Positions 16,268-25,176 of a stretch of DNA of 32,362 nucleotides are shown piece after piece. Under the pieces are notes generated by a model. It saw only the letters and a list, made by a program, of their open reading frames with translations, made no database searches and was not told the DNA's origin. The DNA is from Crocinitomicaceae bacterium (GTDB lineage: Bacteria > Bacteroidota > Bacteroidia > Flavobacteriales_D > Crocinitomicaceae), in NCBI GenBank assembly GCA_020436025.1, contig JAGQYP010000041.1:1-32362 (forward strand). The letters are read 5' to 3'. Both the position numbers and the translations under genes were made by a program. Numbering within the stretch: position 1 is the first letter of the stretch; each line of letters begins with the position of its first letter.

Positions 16268-17293
16268 TTGGAAGAACAAGATCAACTGGATTCAGAGGAA
16301 TTATACGAACATCATAGTTTTGATGTAGATAAAGGTCAGGAAATGGTTCGTATCGACAAATTCCTGATGGATAAAATCCCAAATACTTCCAGAAATAAAA
16401 TCCAAGTTGCTGCAAAAAATGGCAATATTATCGTAAATGAAATTGCGGTAAAATCAAATTATAAGGTGAAGCCTGGAGATCACGTTTCCATGGTGCTTCC
16501 TTATCCTGTCAGAGAACTTGAACTAATTCCGGAAGATATTCCTTTGAATATTGTTTATGAAGATGATGAGGTTATCGTGATTAATAAACAAGAAGACATG
16601 GTAGTGCATCCTGGATATGGGAATTATCGAGGAACGCTGGTTAATGCTCTTATTTATCATTTTGAACACTTACCAGAACTGCCAACTGACTATTACGGAA
16701 GACCTGGTCTGGTGCATAGGCTGGATAAACACACTACTGGATTAATGGTGGTGGCCAAAACTGAACAAGCACTAACAGATCTAGCCAAGCAATTTTATAA
16801 TCGAACCACTGAAAGAAGATACTGGGCACTTGTCTGGGGAGATGTGGAAGAAGATGGAACAATTGAAGGAAATATCGGCAGGTCGCCGAAAAATAGAAAA
16901 ATGATGCAAGTGTTCCCCGATGGAGAGCAAGGGAAACATGCAGTAACTCATTATAAAGTATTAAAAAGGTTTGGATATGTTACACTAGTTGAGTGTAAAT
17001 TGGAAACAGGTCGCACGCATCAGATTCGTGTACATTTTAAATACATGGGGCATCCTCTTTTTAATGATTTGGAATATGGAGGAGATAAAATTGTAAAAGG
17101 GACAGTTTTTGGTAAATACAAAAAATTCATCGAGAATTGTTTTGAAATTCTTACTGGACAAGCTTTGCATGCTAAGACCCTCGGGTTTACCCATCCAAAA
17201 ACAAAAGAATTTAAAACCTTTAACTCAGAACTTCCGTATGACTTTGAGGAAGTTTTAAAGAAATGGGAAAATTATGTGGCTCCAGATCGTTGA
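16268..17293 (+). CDS. rluD: RluA/RluD-family 23S rRNA pseudouridine synthase
   Basis: The enzyme isomerises uridine to pseudouridine in RNA; RluD acts on helix 69 of 23S rRNA. An N-terminal S4 domain (VRIDKFLMDKIPNTSRNKIQ) is followed by the catalytic domain. Its motif GLVHRLDKHTTGLMVVAKT holds the catalytic Asp (about residue 153), and TGRTHQIRVHFKYMGHPLFND lies later. Start choice is uncertain: TTG 16268 (341 residues) begins EEQDQLDSEELYEHH after the previous stop, whereas ATG 16223 or TTG 16211 would overlap the T9SS gene by up to 50 bases. RluA, RluC and RluD are hard to separate by eye; S4 plus gene context (ddl, PASTA) favours RluD. Confidence 0.9.
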   Translation: MEEQDQLDSEELYEHHSFDVDKGQEMVRIDKFLMDKIPNTSRNKIQVAAKNGNIIVNEIAVKSNYKVKPGDHVSMVLPYPVRELELIPEDIPLNIVYEDDEVIVINKQEDMVVHPGYGNYRGTLVNALIYHFEHLPELPTDYYGRPGLVHRLDKHTTGLMVVAKTEQALTDLAKQFYNRTTERRYWALVWGDVEEDGTIEGNIGRSPKNRKMMQVFPDGEQGKHAVTHYKVLKRFGYVTLVECKLETGRTHQIRVHFKYMGHPLFNDLEYGGDKIVKGTVFGKYKKFIENCFEILTGQALHAKTLGFTHPKTKEFKTFNSELPYDFEEVLKKWENYVAPDR

Positions 17294-17341
17294 TTTGTAA
17301 TGTTTCAAATGAACGGGAAGCCTCAAAAAAAAAGAAAATAA

Positions 17342-17372
17342 TTGTTAGGTAATAAATAATTAATTACTTTCG
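17342..17372 (+). promoter_or_regulatory. Promoter of the PorE-like gene (TTG - 20 bp - TACTTTCG)
   Basis: TTG at 17342-17344 and TACTTTCG at 17365-17372 lie 42 bases before the ATG at 17415, in the otherwise empty 121-base gap after rluD. Confidence 0.45.
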
Positions 17373-17414
17373 CGTATTGTGCAAGTAACACTTAATCGGT
17401 AAAAACTATATTTT

Positions 17415-19472
17415 ATGAAGATAAAATCATTACTTTCCTTACTAGCTTTCGCTGTAGTTTTCAACCTGTCAGCACAGACAAAAAACTACGTTCGAGAAGC
17501 AAACGACTTATGGAATAATCAACACTATTTTCCAGCAGCCGAAAAATTCGAATTAGCTTCAGCTAAGGTGGTGATCAAAAAAGGATCAAAATCTAGAATT
17601 TTAAAAGGGCAATTAACTTACAGAGCTGGTGAGTGTTACCGTTTAACTCTTAGAGTTGGGGAAGCGGAAGAACAATACGAAAAAGCAATCACGCTTAAAT
17701 ATTACGAAGAAGAACCACTTCTTTATTTCAATTTAGGAGAAGTTCAATTAGCTCAAGGGAAACTAAAAGAAGCAAAAGATAACTTCGAAAAATATCAAAA
17801 TTTGGTTCCTTCTGATACAAGAACTGAAAATAGATTGCAGTCGGTTAAATTTGCCGAGTCTGCTAAAAAGAAACCAACAAAGCACGAAATCAATAACTTA
17901 AAGAGATTGAATACAGATGCTTTTGAAATGTGTCCAGTAGTTCCAGACAAGAAAGGAAAGACTTTAATGTTTGCTTCAACAAGATCAGCTGCTGAAGGAG
18001 ATGGAGAAGATCCAAGATCTGGAGGTTCTTACTTTTCAATTTGGGTTACTGAGTTTGACAAGAACGGATTACCAAAGCAACCAGAAATTCTAGAGGTTGG
18101 TAAAATTTCTACTTTGAATAATGAGGCTTCTGTTTCTTTTGACGGAAAATTCAAGACTATGTACTTCACTAGATGTTACAACATGATCGACCAAAAAGAT
18201 TTCAAAGGAGAAAATAAAGGTTGTGATATCATGGTTTCTCAGTCCGAGAAAAAAGCTTGGAGCGAACCAGAAATTATGAAGATTAAAGATGCAGATTCTA
18301 TTTCGGTAGGGCATCCATGTATTAATGCTGACAATAATTTCTTGATTTTCTCAAGTGATATGGCCGGAGGTTTCGGAGGAAGAGATCTTTGGTATACTGA
18401 ATTTGATAAGAAACAAAAAGTATGGTCGATGCCTAAGAATTTGGGTGAGAAGATCAATACGCCTGGAGACGAAATGTTCCCAACTTTCTTAGAAAATGGA
18501 GATTTAGTTTTCTCTTCTAATGGTCACATTGGAATGGGAGGTCTAGATATGTTTATTGCTCCTTCTGATGGTGAAAACAAATGGGGTGAGCCTGTAAATA
18601 TGGGATATCCTAGAAACTCTTCTGCTGATGATTACCATTATGTGGAAGCTGGAGATGATAATGGATTCTTTACTTCAAACAGAAATGGATCTAAAGGATA
18701 TAAAGATGATCTTTGGTCATATAAATTACCTCCGGTATTGGTTTCTTTGAAAGTAATCGTTAGAGATCAAGAAACAAATGAAATCATTCCTGGTGCAACA
18801 ATTAAGTTGATTGGAACGGATAACCTTTCTCTTGAACAACAAACTACTGAAGATGGAACTTTCGTTTTCGACAAAAAAGAGAACAACGAACAAATTCTTC
18901 AAGTTGGACACAATTATACTTTCGAAGTGTCTAAAGAGAAATTCTTAGGTAACAAAGGTCAAATCTCTACAAAAGGGGTTGAAGATTCTAAAGAGTTTGT
19001 GGTGGATGTTTACTTGATCAACACAGACAAACCAATTAAAATGCCTGAAGTACGTTACGACTTCGGTAAAGCTGAACTTCAGGTAAATGAAGAGGTGAAC
19101 TCTAAAGATTCCTTGAATTACCTTTATAATATTATGATCGAGAACCCAACTATTGTTGTTGAGTTGATGTCTCATACTGACTGTAGAGGATCTGATGCAA
19201 ATAACTTGAAACTTTCACAAGCAAGAGCACAATCTTGTGTGGATTACTTAATCGAAAAAGGTATTCCTAAAGAAAGATTGAGAGCAAAAGGATATGGTGA
19301 AACTACTCCACTTGTTTACAAAGCAAACGAGGAAGCTCAAGAAGTGAAATTGACTTGCGACTACATTGGTGCACTTCCTACTAAAGATGAGCAGGAAATG
19401 CTACACCAACGTAACAGACGAACTGAATTCCAGATTCTAAGTTGGGATTACGTTCCGAAAGACGAGAAGTAG
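17415..19472 (+). CDS. PorE-like outer-membrane-associated protein (TPR, beta-propeller, CRD, OmpA domains)
   Basis: This 685-residue exported protein has a signal peptide (about 1-20, ending NLSAQ). Then come TPR-like helices (about 25-150, with AAEKFELA, YFNLGEVQLAQGKLKEAKDNFEKY), a PD40/WD40-like propeller (about 165-435, repeats such as IFSSDMAGGFGGRDLWYTE and VFSSNGHIGMGGLDMFIA), a carboxypeptidase-regulatory-like beta domain (about 442-535), and an OmpA peptidoglycan-binding domain (about 545-675, with MSHTDCRGSDANNLKLSQAR and NRRTEFQIL). Asp589 and Arg604 are in the diaminopimelate-binding positions. This four-part order matches what is known of PorE, a periplasmic T9SS component that anchors the machinery to the cell wall. 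The T9SS cargo gene nearby agrees, but other OmpA proteins share parts, so PorE identity is inferred. It is flanked by its own promoter and terminator. Confidence 0.88.
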   Translation: MKIKSLLSLLAFAVVFNLSAQTKNYVREANDLWNNQHYFPAAEKFELASAKVVIKKGSKSRILKGQLTYRAGECYRLTLRVGEAEEQYEKAITLKYYEEEPLLYFNLGEVQLAQGKLKEAKDNFEKYQNLVPSDTRTENRLQSVKFAESAKKKPTKHEINNLKRLNTDAFEMCPVVPDKKGKTLMFASTRSAAEGDGEDPRSGGSYFSIWVTEFDKNGLPKQPEILEVGKISTLNNEASVSFDGKFKTMYFTRCYNMIDQKDFKGENKGCDIMVSQSEKKAWSEPEIMKIKDADSISVGHPCINADNNFLIFSSDMAGGFGGRDLWYTEFDKKQKVWSMPKNLGEKINTPGDEMFPTFLENGDLVFSSNGHIGMGGLDMFIAPSDGENKWGEPVNMGYPRNSSADDYHYVEAGDDNGFFTSNRNGSKGYKDDLWSYKLPPVLVSLKVIVRDQETNEIIPGATIKLIGTDNLSLEQQTTEDGTFVFDKKENNEQILQVGHNYTFEVSKEKFLGNKGQISTKGVEDSKEFVVDVYLINTDKPIKMPEVRYDFGKAELQVNEEVNSKDSLNYLYNIMIENPTIVVELMSHTDCRGSDANNLKLSQARAQSCVDYLIEKGIPKERLRAKGYGETTPLVYKANEEAQEVKLTCDYIGALPTKDEQEMLHQRNRRTEFQILSWDYVPKDEK

Positions 19473-19495
19473 ATACATATAGATATTATTTTGAA

Positions 19496-19530
19496 AGCGT
19501 CCAGACATTCATCGTCTGGATGCTTTTTTT
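19496..19530 (+). terminator. Rho-independent terminator after the PorE-like gene
   Basis: An 11-bp stem (AGCGTCCAGAC paired with GTCTGGATGCT, one G-T pair) with a 7-base loop is followed by a run of Ts. It lies 23 bases after the stop and ends only 24 bases before the purM ATG. Confidence 0.85.
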
Positions 19531-19554
19531 ATTTAATAAAATAGAAGTTAGTAA

Positions 19555-20721
19555 ATGTCCGATCAAAGGTATAACCTAAGAGGTGTGTCTGCCTCTAAGG
19601 AAGATGTGCACAATGCAATCAAGAATGTAGATAAAGGATTGTTCCCCAAAGCTTTTTGTAAAATTGTTCCTGATGAATTAACTGGAGATGAAGATTATTG
19701 TCTGGTTATGCATGCGGATGGAGCTGGAACAAAATCTTCCTTGGCCTACATGTACTGGAAGGAAACCAATGATATTTCTGTTTGGAAAGGGATTGCACAG
19801 GACGCTTTAATCATGAATATCGATGATTTGTTATGCGTTGGGGCAACGGAAAACATCATGCTATCTTCTACAATTGGACGTAATAAAAATTTAATTCCTG
19901 GAGAAGTCATTTCTGCCATCATCAGTGGAACAGAAGAACTTTTGTCGGAGTTAAGAAAATTAGGTTTGAATATTATTTCGGCAGGAGGTGAAACTGCTGA
20001 TGTAGGGGATTTAGTACGAACCATTATCGTGGATTCTACTGTTGTTTCAAGAATGAAAAGGAGTCAGGTGATATCCAATGATAATATCGCTCCTGGTAAT
20101 GTGATTGTAGGTTTAGCATCGTTCGGACAAGCTTCCTATGAAAAGGAATACAATGGCGGAATGGGATCAAATGGTCTAACGAGTGCGCGTCATGATGTAT
20201 TTCATAAATACTTAGCTGAAAAGTATCCTGAAAGTTTTGATGACTCAGTTCCAAATGAATTAGTTTATTCTGGTTCTAAAAAATTGACAGACCAAGTGGA
20301 GAATTCCCCTCTAGATGCTGGAAAACTGGTATTGTCCCCAACTAGAACCTACGCTCCAATCATTATCGAAATCTTAAAACAATTTGGTGGCAAGATTAAC
20401 GGTATGGTGCATTGCTCAGGTGGAGCCCAAACAAAGGTGCTTCATTTTGTAGATAATGTGCATGTAATCAAAGACAACTTGTTCAGTTTACCTCCATTGT
20501 TTAAGTTGATTCAGGAGGAGTCTGGAACAGATTGGAAAGAAATGTACAAAGTCTTCAATATGGGCCATCGTATGGAACTATACGTTCCTGAAGAAATTGC
20601 GGAATCCATCATTAAGATTTCACAAAGCTTTAATGTTGATGCACAAATCGTGGGTCGCGTAGAGGCTTACGAAGGTAAAAAATTAACAATCCAATCCGAG
20701 TTCGGAGAATTTATCTATTAG
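19555..20721 (+). CDS. purM: Phosphoribosylformylglycinamidine cyclo-ligase (AIR synthetase)
   Basis: PurM closes formylglycinamidine ribotide to aminoimidazole ribotide with ATP, step 5 of purine synthesis. The 388 residues include the N-terminal MSDQRYNLRGVSASKEDV, the ATP-site motif MHADGAGTKSSLAY (52-65), IAQDALIMNIDDLLCVGAT (80-98), the SAGGETADVGDLV loop and NMGHRMELY near the C-terminus. It is longer than the E. coli enzyme (about 345) but typical of the Bacteroidetes form. It opens the purM-prfA-pyrF cluster. The start lies 24 bases after a terminator, so its transcription must rely on read-through or on a weak promoter (TTATTTTG at 19486-19493) just before that hairpin. Confidence 0.94.
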   Translation: MSDQRYNLRGVSASKEDVHNAIKNVDKGLFPKAFCKIVPDELTGDEDYCLVMHADGAGTKSSLAYMYWKETNDISVWKGIAQDALIMNIDDLLCVGATENIMLSSTIGRNKNLIPGEVISAIISGTEELLSELRKLGLNIISAGGETADVGDLVRTIIVDSTVVSRMKRSQVISNDNIAPGNVIVGLASFGQASYEKEYNGGMGSNGLTSARHDVFHKYLAEKYPESFDDSVPNELVYSGSKKLTDQVENSPLDAGKLVLSPTRTYAPIIIEILKQFGGKINGMVHCSGGAQTKVLHFVDNVHVIKDNLFSLPPLFKLIQEESGTDWKEMYKVFNMGHRMELYVPEEIAESIIKISQSFNVDAQIVGRVEAYEGKKLTIQSEFGEFIY

Positions 20722-20723
20722 TT

Positions 20724-21806
20724 ATGAGTGATTTATTGAAAAAACTGGAAGCCATCAGCATCCGGTTTGATGAAGTTGGAAAATTGATAACGGATCCCGA
20801 TATCATAGCGGATATGAGTCGTTATGTAAAGCTCAATAAGGAGTATAAGGATCTGGAAGAGATTGTGAAGGTTTACAAAGAATACAAAAATGTTGTTGAT
20901 AATATTGCTTCATCAAAGGAAATTCTGGAAACTGAAGATGATCCTGAAATGAAGGAAATGGCGAAAATGGAATTGGATGAATTACTTCCAAGAAAAGAAG
21001 AAATGGACGAGGAGGTTAAATTTTTGCTGATTCCAAAGGATCCGGAGGATGATAAAAACGCCATCATGGAAATTCGTGCTGGAACTGGAGGAGATGAAGC
21101 TTGTATTTTTGTTGAAGATGTTTTCAGAATGTATACCATGTACTTCAAGGAAAAAGGTTGGTCTTATGAAGTAATCAACTCAAATGAAGGAAGTGTCGCT
21201 GGATACAAGGAAATATCATTGGATATCTCTGGAGAAGGGGTGTATGGTATGTTGAAATTTGAATCGGGTGTGCATCGGGTTCAAAGAGTTCCGGACACAG
21301 AATCGCAAGGACGTGTCCATACGTCTGCAATAACAGTAGCGGTTTTACCTGAAGCGGAAGAAGTAGATTTTGATTTGAATATGGCGGATGTTAAAAAAGA
21401 TACGTACCGTGCTTCTGGTGCGGGAGGTCAGCACGTAAACAAAACAGAATCTGCTGTTCGTTTAACACATATTCCAACTGGAGTAGTTGTGGAGTGCCAG
21501 GATGGTAGATCTCAGCATAAAAACTATGAAAAGGCTTTGAATGTTTTGCGTTCTAGATTATATCAACAAGAATTGGAAAAGAAACAAAGCGAAAGGGATG
21601 CGCATAGAAAATCTCTTGTTTCTACTGGAGATCGTTCTGCAAAAATCAGAACCTACAACTATCCTCAAGGTAGAATAACGGACCACAGAATCAATAAAAC
21701 CATCTACAACCTAGCAAGTTTCATGAATGGAGATATTCAAGAAATTATAGATGCTTTAAAGATGGCAGAAAATGCTGAGAAATTAAAAGGTCAAGAAGTA
21801 GTTTAA
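20724..21806 (+). CDS. prfA: Peptide chain release factor 1
   Basis: RF1 reads UAA and UAG at the ribosomal A site and releases the peptide. At 360 residues it has the normal length. The peptidyl-hydrolysis motif GGQ is at 234-236 within RASGAGGQHVNKTESAVRLTH. The stop-codon-reading tripeptide is PDT (190-192) in VQRVPDTESQGRVHTSA, where E. coli has PAT; this keeps the P-x-T pattern of RF1 and differs from the SPF of RF2. The acidic region RAGTGGDEACIFVEDVFRMY is also conserved. It starts 2 bases after the purM stop and is co-transcribed with purM and pyrF. Confidence 0.97.
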   Translation: MSDLLKKLEAISIRFDEVGKLITDPDIIADMSRYVKLNKEYKDLEEIVKVYKEYKNVVDNIASSKEILETEDDPEMKEMAKMELDELLPRKEEMDEEVKFLLIPKDPEDDKNAIMEIRAGTGGDEACIFVEDVFRMYTMYFKEKGWSYEVINSNEGSVAGYKEISLDISGEGVYGMLKFESGVHRVQRVPDTESQGRVHTSAITVAVLPEAEEVDFDLNMADVKKDTYRASGAGGQHVNKTESAVRLTHIPTGVVVECQDGRSQHKNYEKALNVLRSRLYQQELEKKQSERDAHRKSLVSTGDRSAKIRTYNYPQGRITDHRINKTIYNLASFMNGDIQEIIDALKMAENAEKLKGQEVV

Positions 21807-21815
21807 TAGTTAGAA

Positions 21816-22625
21816 ATGAACCGAAAAGAACTCATTCAACAAATTCAGAAAAAACAATCTTTCCTTTGTGTTGGATTGGACACCGATCTAAATAAAATTC
21901 CTAAACATTTCTTGGATTTTGATGACCCAATTTATGAGTTCAACAAAGCAATAATAGATGCAACAAAGGATTTTTGTGTAGCTTATAAGCCAAATATTGC
22001 ATTTTATGAATGCCATGGTTCGAAGGGATGGGATACTTTGAAAAAGACTATGGATTACATTCCAGAAGATATTTTTACGATTGCTGATGCCAAAAGAGGA
22101 GATATTGGAAATACATCAACTTATTATGCCAAAACGTTTTTCCATTATCTCAATTTTGATTCGGTAACCGTTGCTCCTTACATGGGTGAGGATTCTGTGA
22201 CTCCCTTTTTGGAATTTGAAGATAAATGGGTGATTCTACTCGCTCTTACTTCAAATAAAGGAGCAATGGATTTTCAAACTTTAGATGTCAACGGAGGTAA
22301 ATTATTTGAAGAAGTGTTGCGTAAGTCACAGCAGTGGGGAAATCCTTCTAATTTAATGTATGTAGTTGGAGCCACTCGTGCTGAAATGATTGCGGAAGTC
22401 AGAGAACTAGCCAAAGAACATTTTTTCTTGGTTCCTGGAGTAGGTGCGCAAGGTGGCAGCTTAAATGATGTTTGGGATTTCGGAAAGAATGCGGATGTTG
22501 GCTTGTTGGTCAACTCTTCAAGAGGGATCATTTATGCTGGAAATGGAGAAGAATTTCAAGCTGATGTTCAGATCGCAGCTCAAAATATTCAAAAAGAAAT
22601 GGCTCGTTTGATGACAGGCTTTTGA
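21816..22625 (+). CDS. pyrF: Orotidine-5'-phosphate decarboxylase (subfamily 2)
   Basis: PyrF decarboxylates OMP to UMP, the last step of pyrimidine synthesis. The 269 residues are the longer subfamily-2 type. Motifs are [13 protein letters not shown] (17-29), [17 protein letters not shown] (55-71), and the catalytic [13 protein letters not shown] with the D-x-K-x-x-D core at 91-96. The phosphate-binding end is [10 protein letters not shown]. prfA next to pyrF is a recurring pair in Flavobacteriia, as far as I recall. Nine bases separate it from prfA. Confidence 0.96.
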   Translation: MNRKELIQQIQKKQSFLCVGLDTDLNKIPKHFLDFDDPIYEFNKAIIDATKDFCVAYKPNIAFYECHGSKGWDTLKKTMDYIPEDIFTIADAKRGDIGNTSTYYAKTFFHYLNFDSVTVAPYMGEDSVTPFLEFEDKWVILLALTSNKGAMDFQTLDVNGGKLFEEVLRKSQQWGNPSNLMYVVGATRAEMIAEVRELAKEHFFLVPGVGAQGGSLNDVWDFGKNADVGLLVNSSRGIIYAGNGEEFQADVQIAAQNIQKEMARLMTGF

Positions 22626-22669
22626 TAAAATTTTACCTTTAACCATGTTTTTAACCAAATCACCAAATC

Positions 22670-23917
22670 ATGTCCAAACCAAAAGAATCTCTGATCCAAT
22701 ACCTTTGGATGCAGAAAAAAATTCCTGGAAGGGGTCTCTGTACAACCTCTGGGAAAAAACTTGAAATCATTCATTATGGTCAAATCAACACCTTGGGTGG
22801 GCCAGATATTTTTCAAGCAAAATTACGTATCGATGAAACCCTATGGGTCGGAAATGTTGAATTTCATGTCAATGGTTCAGATTGGTACAAACACAATCAT
22901 GATACAGATTCTGCCTACAACAATGTCATTCTTCATGTAGTCTTGAATGACGATCGACAAGTTGCTGTAAAGAATGAAATGATTGAAACTTTTGTAGTCC
23001 CTCCAAGTTTAGTCAACTACCATTCTGAAAAATTCTCCCCTTTTTTGAGTTCAAATTTTGAATCAGGACTTCCCTGTGCTTCAGCTCTTAACGAAATTCC
23101 GGAGTTTCATTTAGAGTCTTGGAAATTAAGATTATTGATTGATCGATGGGAAGATAAATTGAAAGATAATGCTCCAAAAACAGATGTGTTCAATTATTGC
23201 TGGTCCATGATTATGGTCACTTTCGGAGTGAAATACAATAAAATCCCAATGAGAATGATAGCGAATTCCATCAATTTTAAGGAGCTCGTTAATTTGTCTT
23301 CCCATGAACTCGATAATTTGTTTCTTAAATTATCTCAACTTGAAATGCCTATTTCTATTGAAGAAAATCAAAATATGCAAATGGAGATTCCAGTAGAGAT
23401 CAATACCAAACAAATCAAATTAGAATGGAAGTTTGGTGGAATTCGACCTGCAAACCAACCTATTATTAAGCTGATGCAATTTTCTTCTTTTTTCTATTTG
23501 GCTAAAGATAAATTGGTTGATGCCATGCTGAATCTAGATTTCAAATCAATCTTAAGAATAACTGAAGAAGTCAAAATTCATTCTTATTGGGAAACACATT
23601 CCGCCTACAATAAACAATGCAAAGAACGTAAGCTAAATCTAGGTCGTTCCTTCCAAAATCACTTGAAAATAAATGCCTTGTATCCTTTAGCCTTTCATCT
23701 AAATAAAAACCTCAATGGGCTGGATATTTCTGAGAAAATTCTAGACAATTATCGAAATTCATTAAAAGAAACCAATAGAATTCTTAGTTTTATGGAGCAA
23801 AATGGCTTTGAGAATAGAAATGGCATGGATTCTCAATCCCTTCTTCAATTGTACAATAATTATTGTCAATCGAAAAATTGTTTAAATTGTGGAATAGGTG
23901 CTAAAATTTTAAAGTGA
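22670..23917 (+). CDS. DUF2851 family protein
   Basis: This 415-residue protein looks like the Bacteroidetes DUF2851 family. Recognisable stretches are ESLIQYLWMQKKI at the start, LGGPDIFQAKLRI (GxDF/IxxA pattern with WVGNVEFHVNGSDWYKH after it), NNVILHVV, and a C-terminal LYNNYCQSKNCLNCGIGAKIL with a Cys-x4-Cys-x2-Cys arrangement. The HVNGSDWYKHNHD...NNVILHVV core suggests a metal- or nucleic-acid-processing fold, but the function is not known to me. No signal peptide or membrane segment is seen. The last codon overlaps the GTG of the next gene (GTGA), implying translational coupling. Confidence 0.85.
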   Translation: MSKPKESLIQYLWMQKKIPGRGLCTTSGKKLEIIHYGQINTLGGPDIFQAKLRIDETLWVGNVEFHVNGSDWYKHNHDTDSAYNNVILHVVLNDDRQVAVKNEMIETFVVPPSLVNYHSEKFSPFLSSNFESGLPCASALNEIPEFHLESWKLRLLIDRWEDKLKDNAPKTDVFNYCWSMIMVTFGVKYNKIPMRMIANSINFKELVNLSSHELDNLFLKLSQLEMPISIEENQNMQMEIPVEINTKQIKLEWKFGGIRPANQPIIKLMQFSSFFYLAKDKLVDAMLNLDFKSILRITEEVKIHSYWETHSAYNKQCKERKLNLGRSFQNHLKINALYPLAFHLNKNLNGLDISEKILDNYRNSLKETNRILSFMEQNGFENRNGMDSQSLLQLYNNYCQSKNCLNCGIGAKILK

Positions 23918-24147
23918 AAACGGTACAAAAAATATTGTTCTTTTTTGAATTAAGATCTTTTGGTGTAAGTCAATGGTTGGCAAATATTTTCTCCATTCGG
24001 GCCGAAAGAGTGCGATTGTTTTTTATCTATGCTTCCTTTGTCGCTTTAGGTTCACCGCTTATCATTTACTTTGTATTAGCATTTTTACTTGAACACCAAC
24101 ATTTGTTGAAATTTCAAAAAAGAAAGAAATCCATCTGGGAACTCTAG
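23914..24147 (+). CDS. Small PspC-domain membrane protein
   Basis: These 77 residues include FGVSQWLANIFSIRAERVRLFFIYASFV, the PspC pattern of an amphipathic lead into a membrane helix (about 38-60), then a basic cytoplasmic end (KFQKRKKS). It is shorter than phage-shock PspC and lacks any DNA-binding part; role unknown. The GTG start overlaps the DUF2851 stop, and the stop lies 6 bases before the K+ channel gene, so the three are probably one transcript. Confidence 0.75.
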   Translation: MKTVQKILFFFELRSFGVSQWLANIFSIRAERVRLFFIYASFVALGSPLIIYFVLAFLLEHQHLLKFQKRKKSIWEL

Positions 24148-24153
24148 AGATCG

Positions 24154-25176
24154 ATGTTACTTAATTACAAAATATTCGCGAAGATCTATTATGCCTTCGC
24201 CCTTTTGTTCCTAGTGATTATTTCTGGTACAATCGGCTACTCTATTGTTGAAGGCTGGAGTTTGGTGGATTCTTTTTACATGACCATTATTACCGTTTCA
24301 ACAGTTGGTTACGGTGAGGTGCAGGATTTATCAGAAGCTGGAAAAATTTTCACCTCATTCCTGATTATCACAAGTTTTGGTACATTTGCTTTTGCAGTAA
24401 CATCGATTACTTCCTATCTTGTTGGAGGTGAATACAAATTATATTTCAAAGATTATAAAGTGAATAAAAAGATCGAGAATTTACAGGGACACACCATCAT
24501 CTGTGGTTATGGTAGAGTAGGTAGACAAGCTGCAGCGGATATGGTATACCACAAAGAGAAAGTGGTTGTAATTGAAACCAATGATGAATTGGTAGATCAA
24601 AATATGGCTGAGGATAGTAATTTTTTCTTTCTAAGGGGTGATGCTACTGTAGATGAAAACCTAGAGAAAGCCGGTATTGCTAGAGCTAAGGCGTTGATTA
24701 CGGCTCTTCCTAAAGATTCGGATAATCTTTTTGTGGTTTTGAGTGCACGAACAATCAATCCAAAACTTAAAATCATTTCCAGATCCTCAAATATGAAAAA
24801 CTGTTCCAAACTAAGTTCTGCTGGCGCAAATAATGTGATCATGCCAGACACAGTTGGGGGATCTCACATGGCTTCTCTGGTTACGACACCAGACGTTATG
24901 GAATTCTTGGATTTGATTAAAATTTCAGGAAAAAATGAAATCAATATTGAGGAAATCACGTTTAGAGATTTACCTCCAGATTTTCAGTTTAAAACAATTG
25001 CTGAATTAGACGCTAAAAAGATAACAGGCTGCAATATTGTTGGGTATCGCGCACCTAATGGGGATTATCAAATTAATCCTTCTCCAGAATTAAAAATGGT
25101 TCCCGATTCAAAATTATTCGTCTTAGGAAACGCAAGTCAGATAGAACATTTGAATAGATTATTCGGACTCAAATGA
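24154..25176 (+). CDS. Two-transmembrane potassium channel with RCK (TrkA-N/TrkA-C) domain
   Basis: This is a 340-residue K+ channel subunit. The first helix is about 12-32, the pore helix and selectivity filter TVSTVGYGE are at 47-55 (TVGYG), and the second helix is about 66-90. A cytoplasmic RCK/TrkA-N Rossmann domain follows from about 112, with the nucleotide motif IICGYGRVGRQAA (G118-x-G120-x-x-G123) and the acidic residue in VVVIETND. A TrkA-C part (about 255-340) ends it. The layout equals MthK/Kch-type channels that are tetrameric and gated by Ca2+ or nucleotides; the ligand here is not evident. The last codon overlaps the next start (ATGA). Confidence 0.93.
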   Translation: MLLNYKIFAKIYYAFALLFLVIISGTIGYSIVEGWSLVDSFYMTIITVSTVGYGEVQDLSEAGKIFTSFLIITSFGTFAFAVTSITSYLVGGEYKLYFKDYKVNKKIENLQGHTIICGYGRVGRQAAADMVYHKEKVVVIETNDELVDQNMAEDSNFFFLRGDATVDENLEKAGIARAKALITALPKDSDNLFVVLSARTINPKLKIISRSSNMKNCSKLSSAGANNVIMPDTVGGSHMASLVTTPDVMEFLDLIKISGKNEINIEEITFRDLPPDFQFKTIAELDAKKITGCNIVGYRAPNGDYQINPSPELKMVPDSKLFVLGNASQIEHLNRLFGLK

